Source of the DNA: Bacteroidota bacterium
GTDB lineage: Bacteria > Bacteroidota > Bacteroidia > Bacteroidales > VadinHA17
Length of the DNA stretch: 20,140 bases
Direction of reading: 5' to 3'
Assembly (NCBI GenBank): GCA_012838685.1
Contig: DUOU01000199.1
Coordinates: 1-20,140 of the forward strand
Under the pieces are notes generated by a model. That model had not been told where the DNA came from and searched no databases. It was given only the letters and a program-made list of their open reading frames with translations. Below, one piece after another: positions 6,468 to 14,913 of the stretch. The stretch's first letter is position 1; each line of letters opens with the position of its first letter. The position numbers and the translations under genes are program-made.

Positions 6468-8576
6468 ATGGACGGAAATCTGAAATATACCAGAAACATA
6501 GGGATTATGGCCCATATTGATGCCGGTAAAACAACGACAACGGAGCGCGTTTTGTTTTATACCGGCAGAACCCACCGTATAGGTGAGGTTCATGATGGGA
6601 ATGCCCAAATGGACTGGATGGTTCAGGAGCAGGAGAGGGGTATAACGATTACATCTGCCGCTACTACGACCTATTGGAGATATAACGACCAGGACTATAA
6701 AATCAACATCATTGATACTCCGGGACACGTCGATTTTACCGTTGAAGTAGAAAGATCGTTGAGAGTGTTGGACGGGGCTGTTGCCGTATTTTGCGCCGTT
6801 GGCGGAGTTGAACCACAGTCTGAGACCGTATGGCGACAAGCCAACAAGTATGATGTACCCAGAATAGCCTTTATCAATAAAATGGATAGGGCCGGCGCGG
6901 ATTATTTTGCGGTTGTCAACCAGATAAATGAAAAACTTGGAGCGCTTCCCGTTCCGGTATCTATACCAATCGGTTCCGAAGAGAACTTTAGGGGCATAAT
7001 TGACCTTATCAATATGAACGCCAGAATCTACAAGAGTGAAGATTCTACCGGTGTGAACTTTGATATCGCGGATGTGCCGGGGGAACTGCTTGATGAAGCG
7101 CAGGAATGGAGGGGCAAGATGGTGGAAGCCATTGCCGATGAGGATGATGACCTGTTGGCGAAGTATATTGATGACCCCGATTCGATTACTCCCGAAGAGA
7201 TTGTTGTTGCCTTGAGAAAAGCCACCATTGCCTTGAAAGTTGTTCCTGTTACCTGTGGATCGGCCTTCAAGAACAAGGGTATCCAATATCTTTTGGATTC
7301 TGTTGTTCAGTTTCTGCCATCTCCTATGGATATAGGGGATATCCAGGGAGTTGATCCAAGAACCAATAAAATTGAGATCAGGGAAGTTGACGATAAGGCC
7401 CCATTAGCCGCACTGGCGTTTAAGGTGTCTACCGATCCCTTTGTGGGCCGTTTGGTATTTCTCAGGGTATATTCCGGTACACTGAACGCGGGAGACACGG
7501 TATTGAACGTACGTTCAGGCAAGAGAGAAAGAATCAACCGCCTGTTCCAGATACACGCGAACAAACACGATATCAAAGAGAGTATCTCCGCCGGAGATAT
7601 TTGCGCCGGGGTGGGGTTCAAGGATATGAAGACAGGCGACACTATCTGTGCGATCAATAAACCAATTTTATTGGAAACTATGGATTTTCCCGATCCCGTT
7701 ATCGGTATAGCCGTAGAGCCCAAAACACAGGCTGACATTGACAAGATGTCGTTGGCGCTCGGTAAGTTGGCGGAAGAAGATCCAACATTCCAGGTAAGAG
7801 TCGATTCCGATAGCGGTCAGACCGTTATCAGCGGAATGGGCGAACTTCACCTGGAAATATTAATTGACCGTCTTAAAAGGGAATTTAATGTTGAATGTAA
7901 CCAGGGAGCGCCCCAGGTGGCCTATAAAGAGGCAATAACCTCCTCGGGCGATTTCCGCGAAGTGTTCAAGAAACAGACAGGAGGCAAGGGCAAATTCGCT
8001 GATATTATTTTTGCGATGGGTCCCGCGGATGAAGGTTTCAAAGGGTTGCAGTTCATCAACGAGGTTAAGGGCGGCAATATTCCAAAAGAGTATATCCCAT
8101 CGGTTGAGAAGGGATTCCGGGAAGCTATGTCAAATGGTCCTCTTGCGGGTTTTGCCCTTGATAGTCTCAAAATAATTCTCAAAGACGGTTCGTACCATCC
8201 AGTGGACTCCGATTCTCTTTCGTTTGAGATCGCCGCTAAACAGGCCTTCAGAAATTATGCCGGGAAATGTAAACCAGTGCTTATGGAACCTATCATGACC
8301 GCTGAAGTGGTTACGCCCGAAGAGTATGTTGGAGATGTTATAGCCGATTTCAACAGGAGAAGGGGGAAGGTGGAAGGTATGGAATCGAAAGCGGGTTCCA
8401 GGGTAATCAGAGCAAAAGTACCTCTGGCAGAAAAATTCGGCTATGTTACCGTACTTCGTACCCTTACCTCAGGTAGAGCCACATCATCGATGGAGTTCTC
8501 CCACTATGAAGAGGTGCCCGCATCAATAGCAATAAAAATAGTCGAAATTTCAAAAGGAAAATTATTAACAAGATGA
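6468..8576 (+). CDS. fusA: Elongation factor G (canonical translocase)
   Basis: GTPase that drives tRNA-mRNA translocation and, with ribosome recycling factor, ribosome recycling. The 702-residue protein has intact GTPase motifs: AHIDAGKT (15-22), switch I RGITI (57-61), DTPGH with the catalytic His (83-87), NKMD (137-140) and G5 GSAFKNKG (264-271). The C-terminal domains show FKKQTGGKGKFADI, YHPVDSDSLSF and LTSGRATSSMEF. It is 20 nt after rpsG and its TGA overlaps the rpsJ ATG by 4 nt. No tuf gene follows, unlike the E. coli str operon. The window thus encodes two EF-G family proteins; this one is clearly the standard form. Confidence 0.98.
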   Translation: MDGNLKYTRNIGIMAHIDAGKTTTTERVLFYTGRTHRIGEVHDGNAQMDWMVQEQERGITITSAATTTYWRYNDQDYKINIIDTPGHVDFTVEVERSLRVLDGAVAVFCAVGGVEPQSETVWRQANKYDVPRIAFINKMDRAGADYFAVVNQINEKLGALPVPVSIPIGSEENFRGIIDLINMNARIYKSEDSTGVNFDIADVPGELLDEAQEWRGKMVEAIADEDDDLLAKYIDDPDSITPEEIVVALRKATIALKVVPVTCGSAFKNKGIQYLLDSVVQFLPSPMDIGDIQGVDPRTNKIEIREVDDKAPLAALAFKVSTDPFVGRLVFLRVYSGTLNAGDTVLNVRSGKRERINRLFQIHANKHDIKESISAGDICAGVGFKDMKTGDTICAINKPILLETMDFPDPVIGIAVEPKTQADIDKMSLALGKLAEEDPTFQVRVDSDSGQTVISGMGELHLEILIDRLKREFNVECNQGAPQVAYKEAITSSGDFREVFKKQTGGKGKFADIIFAMGPADEGFKGLQFINEVKGGNIPKEYIPSVEKGFREAMSNGPLAGFALDSLKIILKDGSYHPVDSDSLSFEIAAKQAFRNYAGKCKPVLMEPIMTAEVVTPEEYVGDVIADFNRRRGKVEGMESKAGSRVIRAKVPLAEKFGYVTVLRTLTSGRATSSMEFSHYEEVPASIAIKIVEISKGKLLTR

Positions 8577-8878
8577 GTCAAAAAATTCGTATCAAACTGA
8601 AATCTTACGATCATAATCTCGTCGACAAGTCGGCCGAGAAGATCGTAAAAACGGTAAAATCCACTGGTGCGGTGGTAAGCGGACCTATTCCGTTGCCGAC
8701 CCACAAAAGGATTTACACGGTTCTGAGATCCCCGTTCGTCAACAAGAAAGCAAGGGAACAATTTGAACTGTCATCGTACAAAAGGTTACTTGACATTTAC
8801 AGTTCAACACCAAAGACGATCGATGCCCTGATGAAACTTGAACTTCCAAGCGGAGTAGAAGTGGAAATTAAAGTGTGA
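8573..8878 (+). CDS. rpsJ: 30S ribosomal protein S10 (uS10)
   Basis: Small-subunit head protein that also binds NusB in antitermination in other bacteria. It has 101 residues; recognisable segments are KIRIKLKSYDHNLVDKSAEK, VSGPIPLPTHKRIYTVLRSP and KKAREQFE. The ATG overlaps the fusA stop codon (ATGA), suggesting translational coupling and joining the str and S10 groups into one transcript. This direct fusA-rpsJ junction is the arrangement usual in Bacteroidota. Confidence 0.98.
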   Translation: MSQKIRIKLKSYDHNLVDKSAEKIVKTVKSTGAVVSGPIPLPTHKRIYTVLRSPFVNKKAREQFELSSYKRLLDIYSSTPKTIDALMKLELPSGVEVEIKV

Positions 8879-8898
8879 AACCGTTAAAGATTAAAGAA

Positions 8899-9513
8899 AT
8901 GCAGGGATTAATAGGAAAAAAAATAGGGATGACCTCCGTGTTCGATGAAAACGGAAAATATATCCCATGTACCGTATTGCAGGCCGGACCTTGTGTGGTT
9001 ACACAGATAAAGACCAAGGAGAGGGACGGTTATGATGCCGTACAGCTAGGATTTGATGAGAAAAAGGAAAAAAACAGTACTAAAGCTGAAATGGGCCATT
9101 TCAAAAAGGCCAATACCACACCAAAAAAGAAATTGATGGAATTTTCCAATTTCGGAACAGAGTTGAAAGAGGGAGAGGTCGTTACTTCGGAACTTTTCAA
9201 GGATTCAACTTGGGTATCCGTTCGCGGATGGGCAAAAGGTAAGGGTTTTCAGGGCGTTGTCAAACGCCATGGATACAGTGGAGTAGGCGATCGGTCCCAC
9301 GGTCAGCACAATAGGGTCAGAGCTATTGGTTCATTGGGCGCGTCTTCATCCCCTTCAAGGGTATTTCCCGGAACGAAAATGGCCGGGAGAACAGGTGGGA
9401 ACAAAGTTGAGACTCATTCTCTTATTGTTAAGATCATGCCCGAGAACAATTTAATTTTAGTTAAAGGATCGGTTCCCGGTCCTAAAGGTGGTTACGTAAT
9501 AATTTCAAAATGA
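8899..9513 (+). CDS. rplC: 50S ribosomal protein L3 (uL3)
   Basis: Early-assembly large-subunit protein that reaches toward the peptidyl transferase centre. I choose ATG 8899 because the family starts at M-x-GLIGKKIGMT; this gives 204 residues. A GTG at 8875 overlapping the rpsJ stop (GTGA) is an in-frame alternative adding eight residues. Family segments are GWAKGKGFQGVVKRH, GDRSHGQHNRVRAIGSLG and RVFPGTKMAGRTGG. The Gln that PrmB methylates in E. coli (GQNQTP context) is absent: the loop reads GASSSPSR, as I recall for the phylum. Its stop overlaps the rplD start. Confidence 0.96.
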   Translation: MQGLIGKKIGMTSVFDENGKYIPCTVLQAGPCVVTQIKTKERDGYDAVQLGFDEKKEKNSTKAEMGHFKKANTTPKKKLMEFSNFGTELKEGEVVTSELFKDSTWVSVRGWAKGKGFQGVVKRHGYSGVGDRSHGQHNRVRAIGSLGASSSPSRVFPGTKMAGRTGGNKVETHSLIVKIMPENNLILVKGSVPGPKGGYVIISK

Positions 9514-10142
9514 TGGAAATAGCAGTTCTTAATATAGAAGGTAAAGAAACCGGGAGAAAGGTAAACCTTAACGACTCAGTTTTTGGTATTGAACCGAATG
9601 ACCACGCTATTTATCTCGATGCGAAACAGTACATGGCAAATCAACGCCAGGGTACCCACAAGTCGAAAGAACGCGGTGAAGTGTCAGGTAGCACCAGAAA
9701 ACTCAAAAGACAGAAAGGTACGGGTACAGCCCGCGCCGGCAGCATCAAAAATCCTCTGTTCAGGGGAGGTGGAAGGGTGTTCGGTCCCAAACCGAGAAAT
9801 TACGGCTTCAAGCTGAATAAAAAAATGAAACAGTTGGCCAGAAAATCAGCCCTTTCATACAAAGCTTCAAACAACAAAATCATTGTCCTGGAAGACTTCT
9901 CGTTGGAAGTGCCAAAAACAAAGGAAATGATCAGGATCAGCAATAATTTGGTAAACGAAAATAAAAATTTGCTGTTTGTTTTAGCGGAAAGAAATAAAAA
10001 CGTATATTTGTCTTCCCGAAATATACAAGGTGTTGAGGTTATAAATGCAACAGAGTTAACTACTTACGACATTATGAAGGCCTCAACTTTAATATTTGCG
10101 GAGAGTGCGATTGACGTTTTGCAGGCAACTTTTGAAAATTAA
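9510..10142 (+). CDS. rplD: 50S ribosomal protein L4 (uL4)
   Basis: Large-subunit protein whose extended loop lines the exit tunnel. The protein is 210 residues from ATG 9510, or 209 from the adjacent ATG at 9513; both overlap the rplC stop, so coupling is likely. The tunnel loop is visible as KRQKGTGTARAGSIKNPLFR followed by GGGRVFGPKPRNY, with no sign of macrolide-resistance changes at the GTG-ARAG segment. In gamma-proteobacteria L4 represses its own operon; nothing in the sequence shows whether it does so here. Confidence 0.97.
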   Translation: MMEIAVLNIEGKETGRKVNLNDSVFGIEPNDHAIYLDAKQYMANQRQGTHKSKERGEVSGSTRKLKRQKGTGTARAGSIKNPLFRGGGRVFGPKPRNYGFKLNKKMKQLARKSALSYKASNNKIIVLEDFSLEVPKTKEMIRISNNLVNENKNLLFVLAERNKNVYLSSRNIQGVEVINATELTTYDIMKASTLIFAESAIDVLQATFEN

Positions 10143-10155
10143 CATACTTCTAGTA

Positions 10156-10446
10156 ATGAATATTTTACTTAAACCAATAGTAACGGAAAAAATGACCGAA
10201 CAGGGCGAAAAGTTCAACCGCTATGGCTTTTATGTAGATAAAAGAGCCAATAAGCTTCAGATAAAGAAGGCGGTGGAGGATCTTTACGGTGTAACTGTTG
10301 ACTCGGTCAATACGATGAGGTATGGCGGTAAGGTAGTTTCCCGCAATACAAAATCGGGACTTCTGACAGGTAAAACAAAAGCGACAAAAAAGGCGATAGT
10401 TACCTTGGCTGAAGGAAATGTAATTGATTTCTATAGCAATATTTAA
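10156..10446 (+). CDS. rplW: 50S ribosomal protein L23 (uL23)
   Basis: Exit-tunnel rim protein that docks trigger factor and SRP. ATG 10156 gives 96 residues starting MNILLKPIVTEKMTEQ, the normal N-terminus; the longer open frame upstream overlaps rplD and does not look like L23. Conserved features are the KPIVTEK motif, the ANKLQIKKAVEDLYGVTVDSV block and a basic loop (GKTKATKKAIVTL). It lies 13 nt after rplD and 2 nt before rplB. Confidence 0.97.
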   Translation: MNILLKPIVTEKMTEQGEKFNRYGFYVDKRANKLQIKKAVEDLYGVTVDSVNTMRYGGKVVSRNTKSGLLTGKTKATKKAIVTLAEGNVIDFYSNI

Positions 10447-10448
10447 TA

Positions 10449-11273
10449 ATGGCAGTAAGAAAGATCAAACCTGTAACACCAGGTCAGAGACACAAAACAA
10501 TTAGCGCATTTGACACAATCACATGCGCCACGCCGGAGAAATCCTTGCTCAAACCGCTGAAAAAAACAGGAGGAAGGAATGTTAACGGTCGCAGAACTAT
10601 GAGATACATCGGTGGCGGTCACAAGAGGATGTATAGGGTTATCGATTTTCTCAGGGATAAGGATAACTATAGCGCAACGGTCAAAACAATTGAATACGAT
10701 CCCAACAGATCAGCCAGGATCGCTTTGGTTGTATACGAAGATGGAGAGAAGAGGTATATTATCGCACCTGAAGGTTTACAGGTAGGCCAGACAATCAGTT
10801 CCGGCAGCAATGCTGCCCCTGAAATTGGCAATACGCTTTTCCTGTCAGATATCCCTTTGGGAACCTTGATCCACAATATTGAGCTCAAACCGGGCAAGGG
10901 GGCGGCATTGGCCCGCAGCGCCGGATCTTATGCTCAATTATCCGCTCATGAAGGAAAATATGTTACTGTTAAGCTTCCTTCGGGCGAGACCAGGTTGATA
11001 CTTGTCACCTGTCGTGCCACTATTGGTGTCGTGTCCAATGGAGACCATAATCTTGAAAAATCCGGTAAAGCAGGTCGTTCCCGTTGGCAGGGTCGTCGTC
11101 CCAGGGTTAGAGGCGTTGCTATGAACCCGGTTGATCACCCGATGGGTGGAGGTGAAGGTAAGGCTTCGGGAGGACATCCCCGCAGTCGCAAAGGTATCCC
11201 CGCTAAAGGATACAGGACCAGAAACAGGAAAAAGTATTCTGATCAACATATTGTCGAAAGAAGGAAAAAATAA
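10449..11273 (+). CDS. rplB: 50S ribosomal protein L2 (uL2)
   Basis: Large-subunit protein required for subunit association and peptidyl transferase centre assembly. It has 274 residues. The OB-fold region includes GGGHKRMYRVIDF, and the C-terminal part includes VRGVAMNPVDHPMGGGEG. His230 corresponds to the essential E. coli His229, while the second His of DHPHGGG is Met232, a substitution I associate with Bacteroidota. Basic ends (MAVRKIKPVTPGQRHK and IVERRKK) are standard. Confidence 0.98.
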   Translation: MAVRKIKPVTPGQRHKTISAFDTITCATPEKSLLKPLKKTGGRNVNGRRTMRYIGGGHKRMYRVIDFLRDKDNYSATVKTIEYDPNRSARIALVVYEDGEKRYIIAPEGLQVGQTISSGSNAAPEIGNTLFLSDIPLGTLIHNIELKPGKGAALARSAGSYAQLSAHEGKYVTVKLPSGETRLILVTCRATIGVVSNGDHNLEKSGKAGRSRWQGRRPRVRGVAMNPVDHPMGGGEGKASGGHPRSRKGIPAKGYRTRNRKKYSDQHIVERRKK

Positions 11274-11283
11274 CTGATTTAAT

Positions 11284-11547
11284 ATGAGCAGATCGATCAA
11301 AAAAGGCCCTTTTATAGATTATAAACTCGAAAAGAGAGTTATTGATATGAACGAGAGCGGGAAGAAAACGGTAATAAAGACCTGGTCCAGAAGGTCTGTT
11401 ATCTCTCCGGACTTTGTAGGACACACGATTGCGGTACATAACGGGAATAAGTTTATCCCTGTATATATCACAGAAAATATGGTTGGCCACAAACTTGGTG
11501 AGTTTTCCCCAACCCGTACTTTCAGGGGACACTCCGGCAATAAATAA
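11284..11547 (+). CDS. rpsS: 30S ribosomal protein S19 (uS19)
   Basis: Binds 16S rRNA in the 30S head next to S13 and contributes to the contact with the large subunit. The 87-residue protein begins MSRSIKKGPFIDYKLEKRV and has the hallmark segments KTWSRRSVISPDFVGHTIAV, VGHKLGEFSPTRTFRGHSG. No Shine-Dalgarno site is present in the 10-nt gap after rplB. Confidence 0.98.
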   Translation: MSRSIKKGPFIDYKLEKRVIDMNESGKKTVIKTWSRRSVISPDFVGHTIAVHNGNKFIPVYITENMVGHKLGEFSPTRTFRGHSGNK

Positions 11548-11580
11548 TCTGTAGTGTGAATATTGAAAAACAGTTGAAAA

Positions 11581-11997
11581 ATGGGTGCAAGAAAAAGAAA
11601 TAAAGCTGAGCAGAGAAAAGAGGCCGCAAAGACCGATTATCGGGCCGTACTGAGAAACTGTCCCAGTTCCCCGAGGAAAATGCGTATAGTGGCTGATCTC
11701 ATCAGGGGGCAAGAGGTGAACAGGGCTCTTGATATTCTCAAATTCAGTCCGCAATTCGCCGCCAGAAAACTGGAGAAATTGTTAATGTCGGCTATTGCTA
11801 ACTGGCAAGCTAAAAACGAGGATGTTAGGATTGAAAAAAGCAATCTATATGTTAAAACGATCATGGTTGATGGTGGTCGTTCTTTGAAGAGGCTGAGGAC
11901 AGCTCCACAGGGAAGGGCCTATAGAATTAGAAAAAGATCTAACCATGTGACCTTGGTACTTGATAGTTTAAACAAAGAAGTTGAAAAGATAGACTAG
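11581..11997 (+). CDS. rplV: 50S ribosomal protein L22 (uL22)
   Basis: Large-subunit protein contacting all 23S rRNA domains, with a long hairpin that narrows the exit tunnel together with L4. It has 138 residues. Family features include NCPSSPRKMRIVADLIRG, AIANWQAKN and the hairpin region LKRLRTAPQGRAYRIRKRSN. The N-terminal extension (MGARKRNKAEQRKEAAK) is basic, of the kind seen in Bacteroidota L22. The hairpin shows no insertion or deletion of the kind that gives macrolide resistance, as far as can be told by eye. Confidence 0.97.
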   Translation: MGARKRNKAEQRKEAAKTDYRAVLRNCPSSPRKMRIVADLIRGQEVNRALDILKFSPQFAARKLEKLLMSAIANWQAKNEDVRIEKSNLYVKTIMVDGGRSLKRLRTAPQGRAYRIRKRSNHVTLVLDSLNKEVEKID

Positions 11998-12000
11998 AAT

Positions 12001-12705
12001 ATGGGACAAAAAGTTAATCCGATAGCCAACAGGTTGGGAATAATCAGAGGATGGGATTCCAATTGGTATGGTGGCGATGATTTCTCGGGAAAATTGGTTG
12101 AAGATGCCAAGATCAGGAAATATCTCGGCGCAAGGCTCGCCAAGGCGAGTATTTCGAAAATTGTCATAGAAAGAACCCTTAAGTTGATTACCGTGACCGT
12201 TAATACTGCCCGTCCGGGTATCATTATTGGAAAAGGTGGCCAAGAGGTTGACAAGCTCAAGGAAGAGTTGAAAAAGATCACCAAGAAAGAGGTGCAGATC
12301 AATATTTTCGAAGTTAAACGCCCGGAACTTGATGCCTGTATCGTTGCTAACAATATTGCCCGTCAGATAGAGGGCAAGATATCTTACCGACGTGCCATAA
12401 AAATGGCTATCGCTTCGACAATGAGAATGGGGGCAGAAGGTATTAAGGTTCTTATCTCCGGTCGTGTTGGCGGTGTTGAGATGGCAAGGACGGAAACCTA
12501 CAAGGATGGCCGGATTCCACTTCATACATTTCGCGCCGATATAGATTACGCTTTGGCGGAAGCCCATACCAAAGTTGGTCTTATCGGAATTAAAGTCTGG
12601 ATATGCAACGGCGAGGTTTATGGCAAGAGAGATTTGAGCCCGAATATTGGCGCAAAAAGTTCAAGACCGAAGAATCTCAGAAGAGGCCGTAAAAGCAGTA
12701 AATAA
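12001..12705 (+). CDS. rpsC: 30S ribosomal protein S3 (uS3)
   Basis: Forms part of the mRNA entry tunnel and its helicase surface. It has 234 residues: MGQKVNPIANRLGIIRGWDS at the N-terminus, a type II KH domain with the GxxG loop GKGG at 77-80 (RPGIIIGKGGQEVDKLKEEL), and a C-terminal domain with GAEGIKVLISGRVGGVEMAR and GLIGIKVWI. It begins 3 nt after the rplV stop, so coupling is likely. Confidence 0.98.
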   Translation: MGQKVNPIANRLGIIRGWDSNWYGGDDFSGKLVEDAKIRKYLGARLAKASISKIVIERTLKLITVTVNTARPGIIIGKGGQEVDKLKEELKKITKKEVQINIFEVKRPELDACIVANNIARQIEGKISYRRAIKMAIASTMRMGAEGIKVLISGRVGGVEMARTETYKDGRIPLHTFRADIDYALAEAHTKVGLIGIKVWICNGEVYGKRDLSPNIGAKSSRPKNLRRGRKSSK

Positions 12706-12739
12706 GAGTATTGAAACATTATAACAACATAGATTAGTC

Positions 12740-13159
12740 ATGTTACAACCTAAAAGGACCGTTTACAGAAGATCCCAAAAGGGAAAAATGAAAGGCAATG
12801 CCCAAAGGGGCAATCAGTTGGTTTTTGGGTCTTTTGGCATTAAGGCAATGGAAGAATGTTGGATAACCGGTAGACAGATAGAGGCTCTTCGTCAGGCAGT
12901 AACCCGTCATATGAAACGTGAGGGTCAGTTATGGATCAGGGTTTTTCCCGATAAACCGATAACTAAAAAACCTGCTGAAGTCCGTATGGGTAAAGGCAAG
13001 GGCGCTCCTGAAGGATTTGTTGTACCGGTTACACCGGGCAGGATTATTGTGGAGGCTGAAGGTGTTCCATATGAGGTAGCCAAGGAGGCGTTGCGTCTTG
13101 GAGCTCAAAAATTGCCTATTCTCACAAAATTTATTGTAAGGCGCGATTACGTTGAGTAA
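12740..13159 (+). CDS. rplP: 50S ribosomal protein L16 (uL16)
   Basis: Binds near the A-site tRNA elbow on the large subunit. The 139-residue protein begins MLQPKRTVYRRSQKGKMKG and contains RGNQLVFGSFGIKA, WIRVFPDKPITKKPAEVRMG and GKGKGAPEGFV, the most conserved part of the family. The Arg of the WIRVFPD segment corresponds to the residue hydroxylated in E. coli; whether it is modified here cannot be seen. It follows rpsC after 34 nt and precedes rpmC, the standard S10-cluster order. Confidence 0.98.
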   Translation: MLQPKRTVYRRSQKGKMKGNAQRGNQLVFGSFGIKAMEECWITGRQIEALRQAVTRHMKREGQLWIRVFPDKPITKKPAEVRMGKGKGAPEGFVVPVTPGRIIVEAEGVPYEVAKEALRLGAQKLPILTKFIVRRDYVE

Positions 13160-13177
13160 TATAATAATTGAATATCA

Positions 13178-13378
13178 ATGAAGAATACAGAAATAAGGGA
13201 ATTAAGCACAGCGGATCTTCTCGCGAGACTCGACACAGAGAAGATTACCTATACCCGTATGAAACTCAATCATGCGATAACACCGCTGGATAACCCTCAG
13301 AAAATTAAAGAGTCGAGGAAAACCATAGCCCGTCTTTTAACAGAATTACGTTCAAGGGAGTTGAACCAGAAAATCTAA
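13178..13378 (+). CDS. rpmC: 50S ribosomal protein L29 (uL29)
   Basis: Small two-helix protein next to L23 at the tunnel exit. It has 66 residues: MKNTEIRELSTADLLARLDT for the first helix, then the conserved turn LNHAITPLDNPQKIKESRKT and a basic second helix (IARLLTELRSREL). Position between rplP and rpsQ supports the assignment of this short gene. Confidence 0.96.
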   Translation: MKNTEIRELSTADLLARLDTEKITYTRMKLNHAITPLDNPQKIKESRKTIARLLTELRSRELNQKI

Positions 13379-13391
13379 ATAGCCGAATACA

Positions 13392-13649
13392 ATGGAAGAA
13401 AGGAATCTTAGAAAAGAACGCATTGGTGTCGTTGTCAGCAATAAAATGGACAAATCGATTACAGTTGCCATCAAGTGGAAGGAGAAACACCCCATGTATG
13501 GCAAGTTCATTAACAAGACCAAAAAGTTGATGGCGCACGATGAGACGAATTCTTGCAACATTGGCGATACGGTACGTGTAGCGGAAACCAGGCCCCTGAG
13601 TAAAAACAAAGCCTGGAGATTAGTAGAAATCATCGAAAGAGCTAAGTAA
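13392..13649 (+). CDS. rpsQ: 30S ribosomal protein S17 (uS17)
   Basis: OB-fold primary binding protein of the 30S body. It has 85 residues beginning MEERNLRKERIGVVVSNKMD, with the signature KSITVAIKWKEKHPMYGKF and the segment AHDETNSCNIGDTVRVAETR PLSK split across the strand pairs. It ends 2 nt before rplN, marking the join between the S10 and spc groups with no internal promoter gap. Confidence 0.97.
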   Translation: MEERNLRKERIGVVVSNKMDKSITVAIKWKEKHPMYGKFINKTKKLMAHDETNSCNIGDTVRVAETRPLSKNKAWRLVEIIERAK

Positions 13650-13651
13650 TC

Positions 13652-14017
13652 ATGATACAGCAAGAAACAAGGCTGGCAGTAGCCGATAATTCGGGAGCCA
13701 AAGAGGTATTGTGCATCAGGGTGCTGGGAGGTAGCAGAAAAAGATACGCTACAGTAGGCGATAAGATCGTTGTAAGCATTAAATCGGCCCTTCCATCAGG
13801 AGATGCGAAAAAAGGATCGGTAAGTAAAGCGGTCGTGGTCAGAACAAAAAAAGAGATTCGTCGCGCTGACGGTTCTTATATAAGATTTGATGACAATGCG
13901 GTCGTATTGTTGAACAACCAGGATGAAGTACGGGGGACTCGTATATTTGGTCCGGTAGCCAGGGAACTAAGGGATGGGTACATGAAAATTGTATCATTGG
14001 CGCCCGAGGTTTTGTAA
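13652..14017 (+). CDS. rplN: 50S ribosomal protein L14 (uL14)
   Basis: Interface protein of the large subunit that takes part in bridges to 16S rRNA. It has 121 residues starting MIQQETRLAVADNSGAKEVL; further signatures are GDKIVVSIKSALP, RTKKEIRRADGSYIRFDDNA and GTRIFGPVARELRD. It is the first gene of the spc group and follows rpsQ after 2 nt. Confidence 0.98.
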   Translation: MIQQETRLAVADNSGAKEVLCIRVLGGSRKRYATVGDKIVVSIKSALPSGDAKKGSVSKAVVVRTKKEIRRADGSYIRFDDNAVVLLNNQDEVRGTRIFGPVARELRDGYMKIVSLAPEVL

Positions 14018-14034
14018 TGCTTAAATAGAGAACA

Positions 14035-14358
14035 ATGCAGAAGAAGATAAATATCAAAAGAGGAGATACGGTTATGGTTATAACCGGTGAATCCAAAGGA
14101 CAAAAAGGGCGTGTATTGAAAGTTATCCGTAGCAAGGATAGAGCTTTGGTTGAGGGAATTAACATGGTATCAAGACATACCAAACCGAACGCTAAAGCTC
14201 CGCAGGGTGGAATTATCAAACAGGAAGCCCCCATACATATTTCAAATATTATGCTTTTGGATCCTGCTTCAGGAATTCCTACCAGAGTTGGCAAGAGACT
14301 GAACGAAAAGAATAAATTGGTACGTTACTCAAAAAAATCAGGGGAGGAGATAAAATAA
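14035..14358 (+). CDS. rplX: 50S ribosomal protein L24 (uL24)
   Basis: Assembly-initiator protein of the large subunit. It has 107 residues with the KOW motif GDTVMVITGESKGQKGRVLK near the N-terminus, then EGINMVSRHTKPN and the segment GGIIKQEAPIHISNIMLLDP. Its stop codon TAA overlaps the rplE ATG by one base (TAATG). The last codons, GGG GAG GAG, also read as a strong Shine-Dalgarno sequence for rplE (14343-14349). Confidence 0.97.
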   Translation: MQKKINIKRGDTVMVITGESKGQKGRVLKVIRSKDRALVEGINMVSRHTKPNAKAPQGGIIKQEAPIHISNIMLLDPASGIPTRVGKRLNEKNKLVRYSKKSGEEIK

Positions 14359-14909
14359 TGTATGTAACCACGCTAAGTAAGAAGTATTCGGAGGAGATTG
14401 TTCCCGCGATGACCAAAGATTTTGGTTATAAAACTGTTATGCAGGTTCCGAGACTTGAAAAAATAGTGATTAACCAGGGAGTTGGCCAGGCAATAGCCGA
14501 TAAAAAACTCCTTGAAACAGGGGTAAAAGAGTTGACGGATATAGCCGGACAGAAAGCTGTTCTGACTTATTCTACAAAAGATATCTCAAACTTTAAATTG
14601 AGGAAAAATATGCCAATTGGCATAATGGTTACCTTAAGGAAAGAGAGGATGTACGAGTTTCTTGAACGACTTATATCGGTGGCCCTTCCGCGTATCCGCG
14701 ACTTTAAGGGTATCAACTCAAAACTCGACGGAAGAGGAAATTATACTTTAGGTATTGCCGAACAGATTATTTTTCCTGAGATCGATCTCGATAAAATAGA
14801 GAAAATTATGGGTTTGCAGATTACTTTCGTGACATCCGCGAACACTGATGAAGAGGCTTATGCCTTATTGAAATATTTTGGTTTACCGTTCAAAACATCT
14901 AAAAACTGA
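14358..14909 (+). CDS. rplE: 50S ribosomal protein L5 (uL5)
   Basis: Central protuberance protein that binds 5S rRNA and contacts the P-site tRNA. It has 183 residues. Family segments are VMQVPRLEKIVINQGVGQA, GQKAVLTYSTKDISNFKLR, LERLISVALPRIRDFKG and GNYTLGIAEQIIFPEID. The start overlaps the rplX stop by one base, with GGAGGAG placed 8 nt upstream inside rplX, so re-initiation coupling is likely. Confidence 0.98.
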   Translation: MYVTTLSKKYSEEIVPAMTKDFGYKTVMQVPRLEKIVINQGVGQAIADKKLLETGVKELTDIAGQKAVLTYSTKDISNFKLRKNMPIGIMVTLRKERMYEFLERLISVALPRIRDFKGINSKLDGRGNYTLGIAEQIIFPEIDLDKIEKIMGLQITFVTSANTDEEAYALLKYFGLPFKTSKN

Positions 14910-14913
14910 TTTT

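Noticed and set aside
6444..7286. 280-codon open frame antisense to fusA
   Set aside because: It lies entirely opposite the conserved G domain of EF-G, resembles no family, and is best explained as a shadow of fusA codon usage.
6468..8878. Absence of tuf between fusA and rpsJ
   Set aside because: Looks like a loss when compared with E. coli, but a direct fusA-rpsJ junction is the normal arrangement in Bacteroidota.
8875..8898. GTG start of rplC overlapping the rpsJ stop
   Set aside because: The overlap is attractive for coupling, but L3 proteins begin at the residue encoded by ATG 8899; the eight extra residues do not fit the family.
11137..11148. HPM in place of HPH in the conserved L2 motif
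   Set aside because: The essential first His is kept and the Met is, to my recollection, typical for Bacteroidota L2, so it is not an anomaly.
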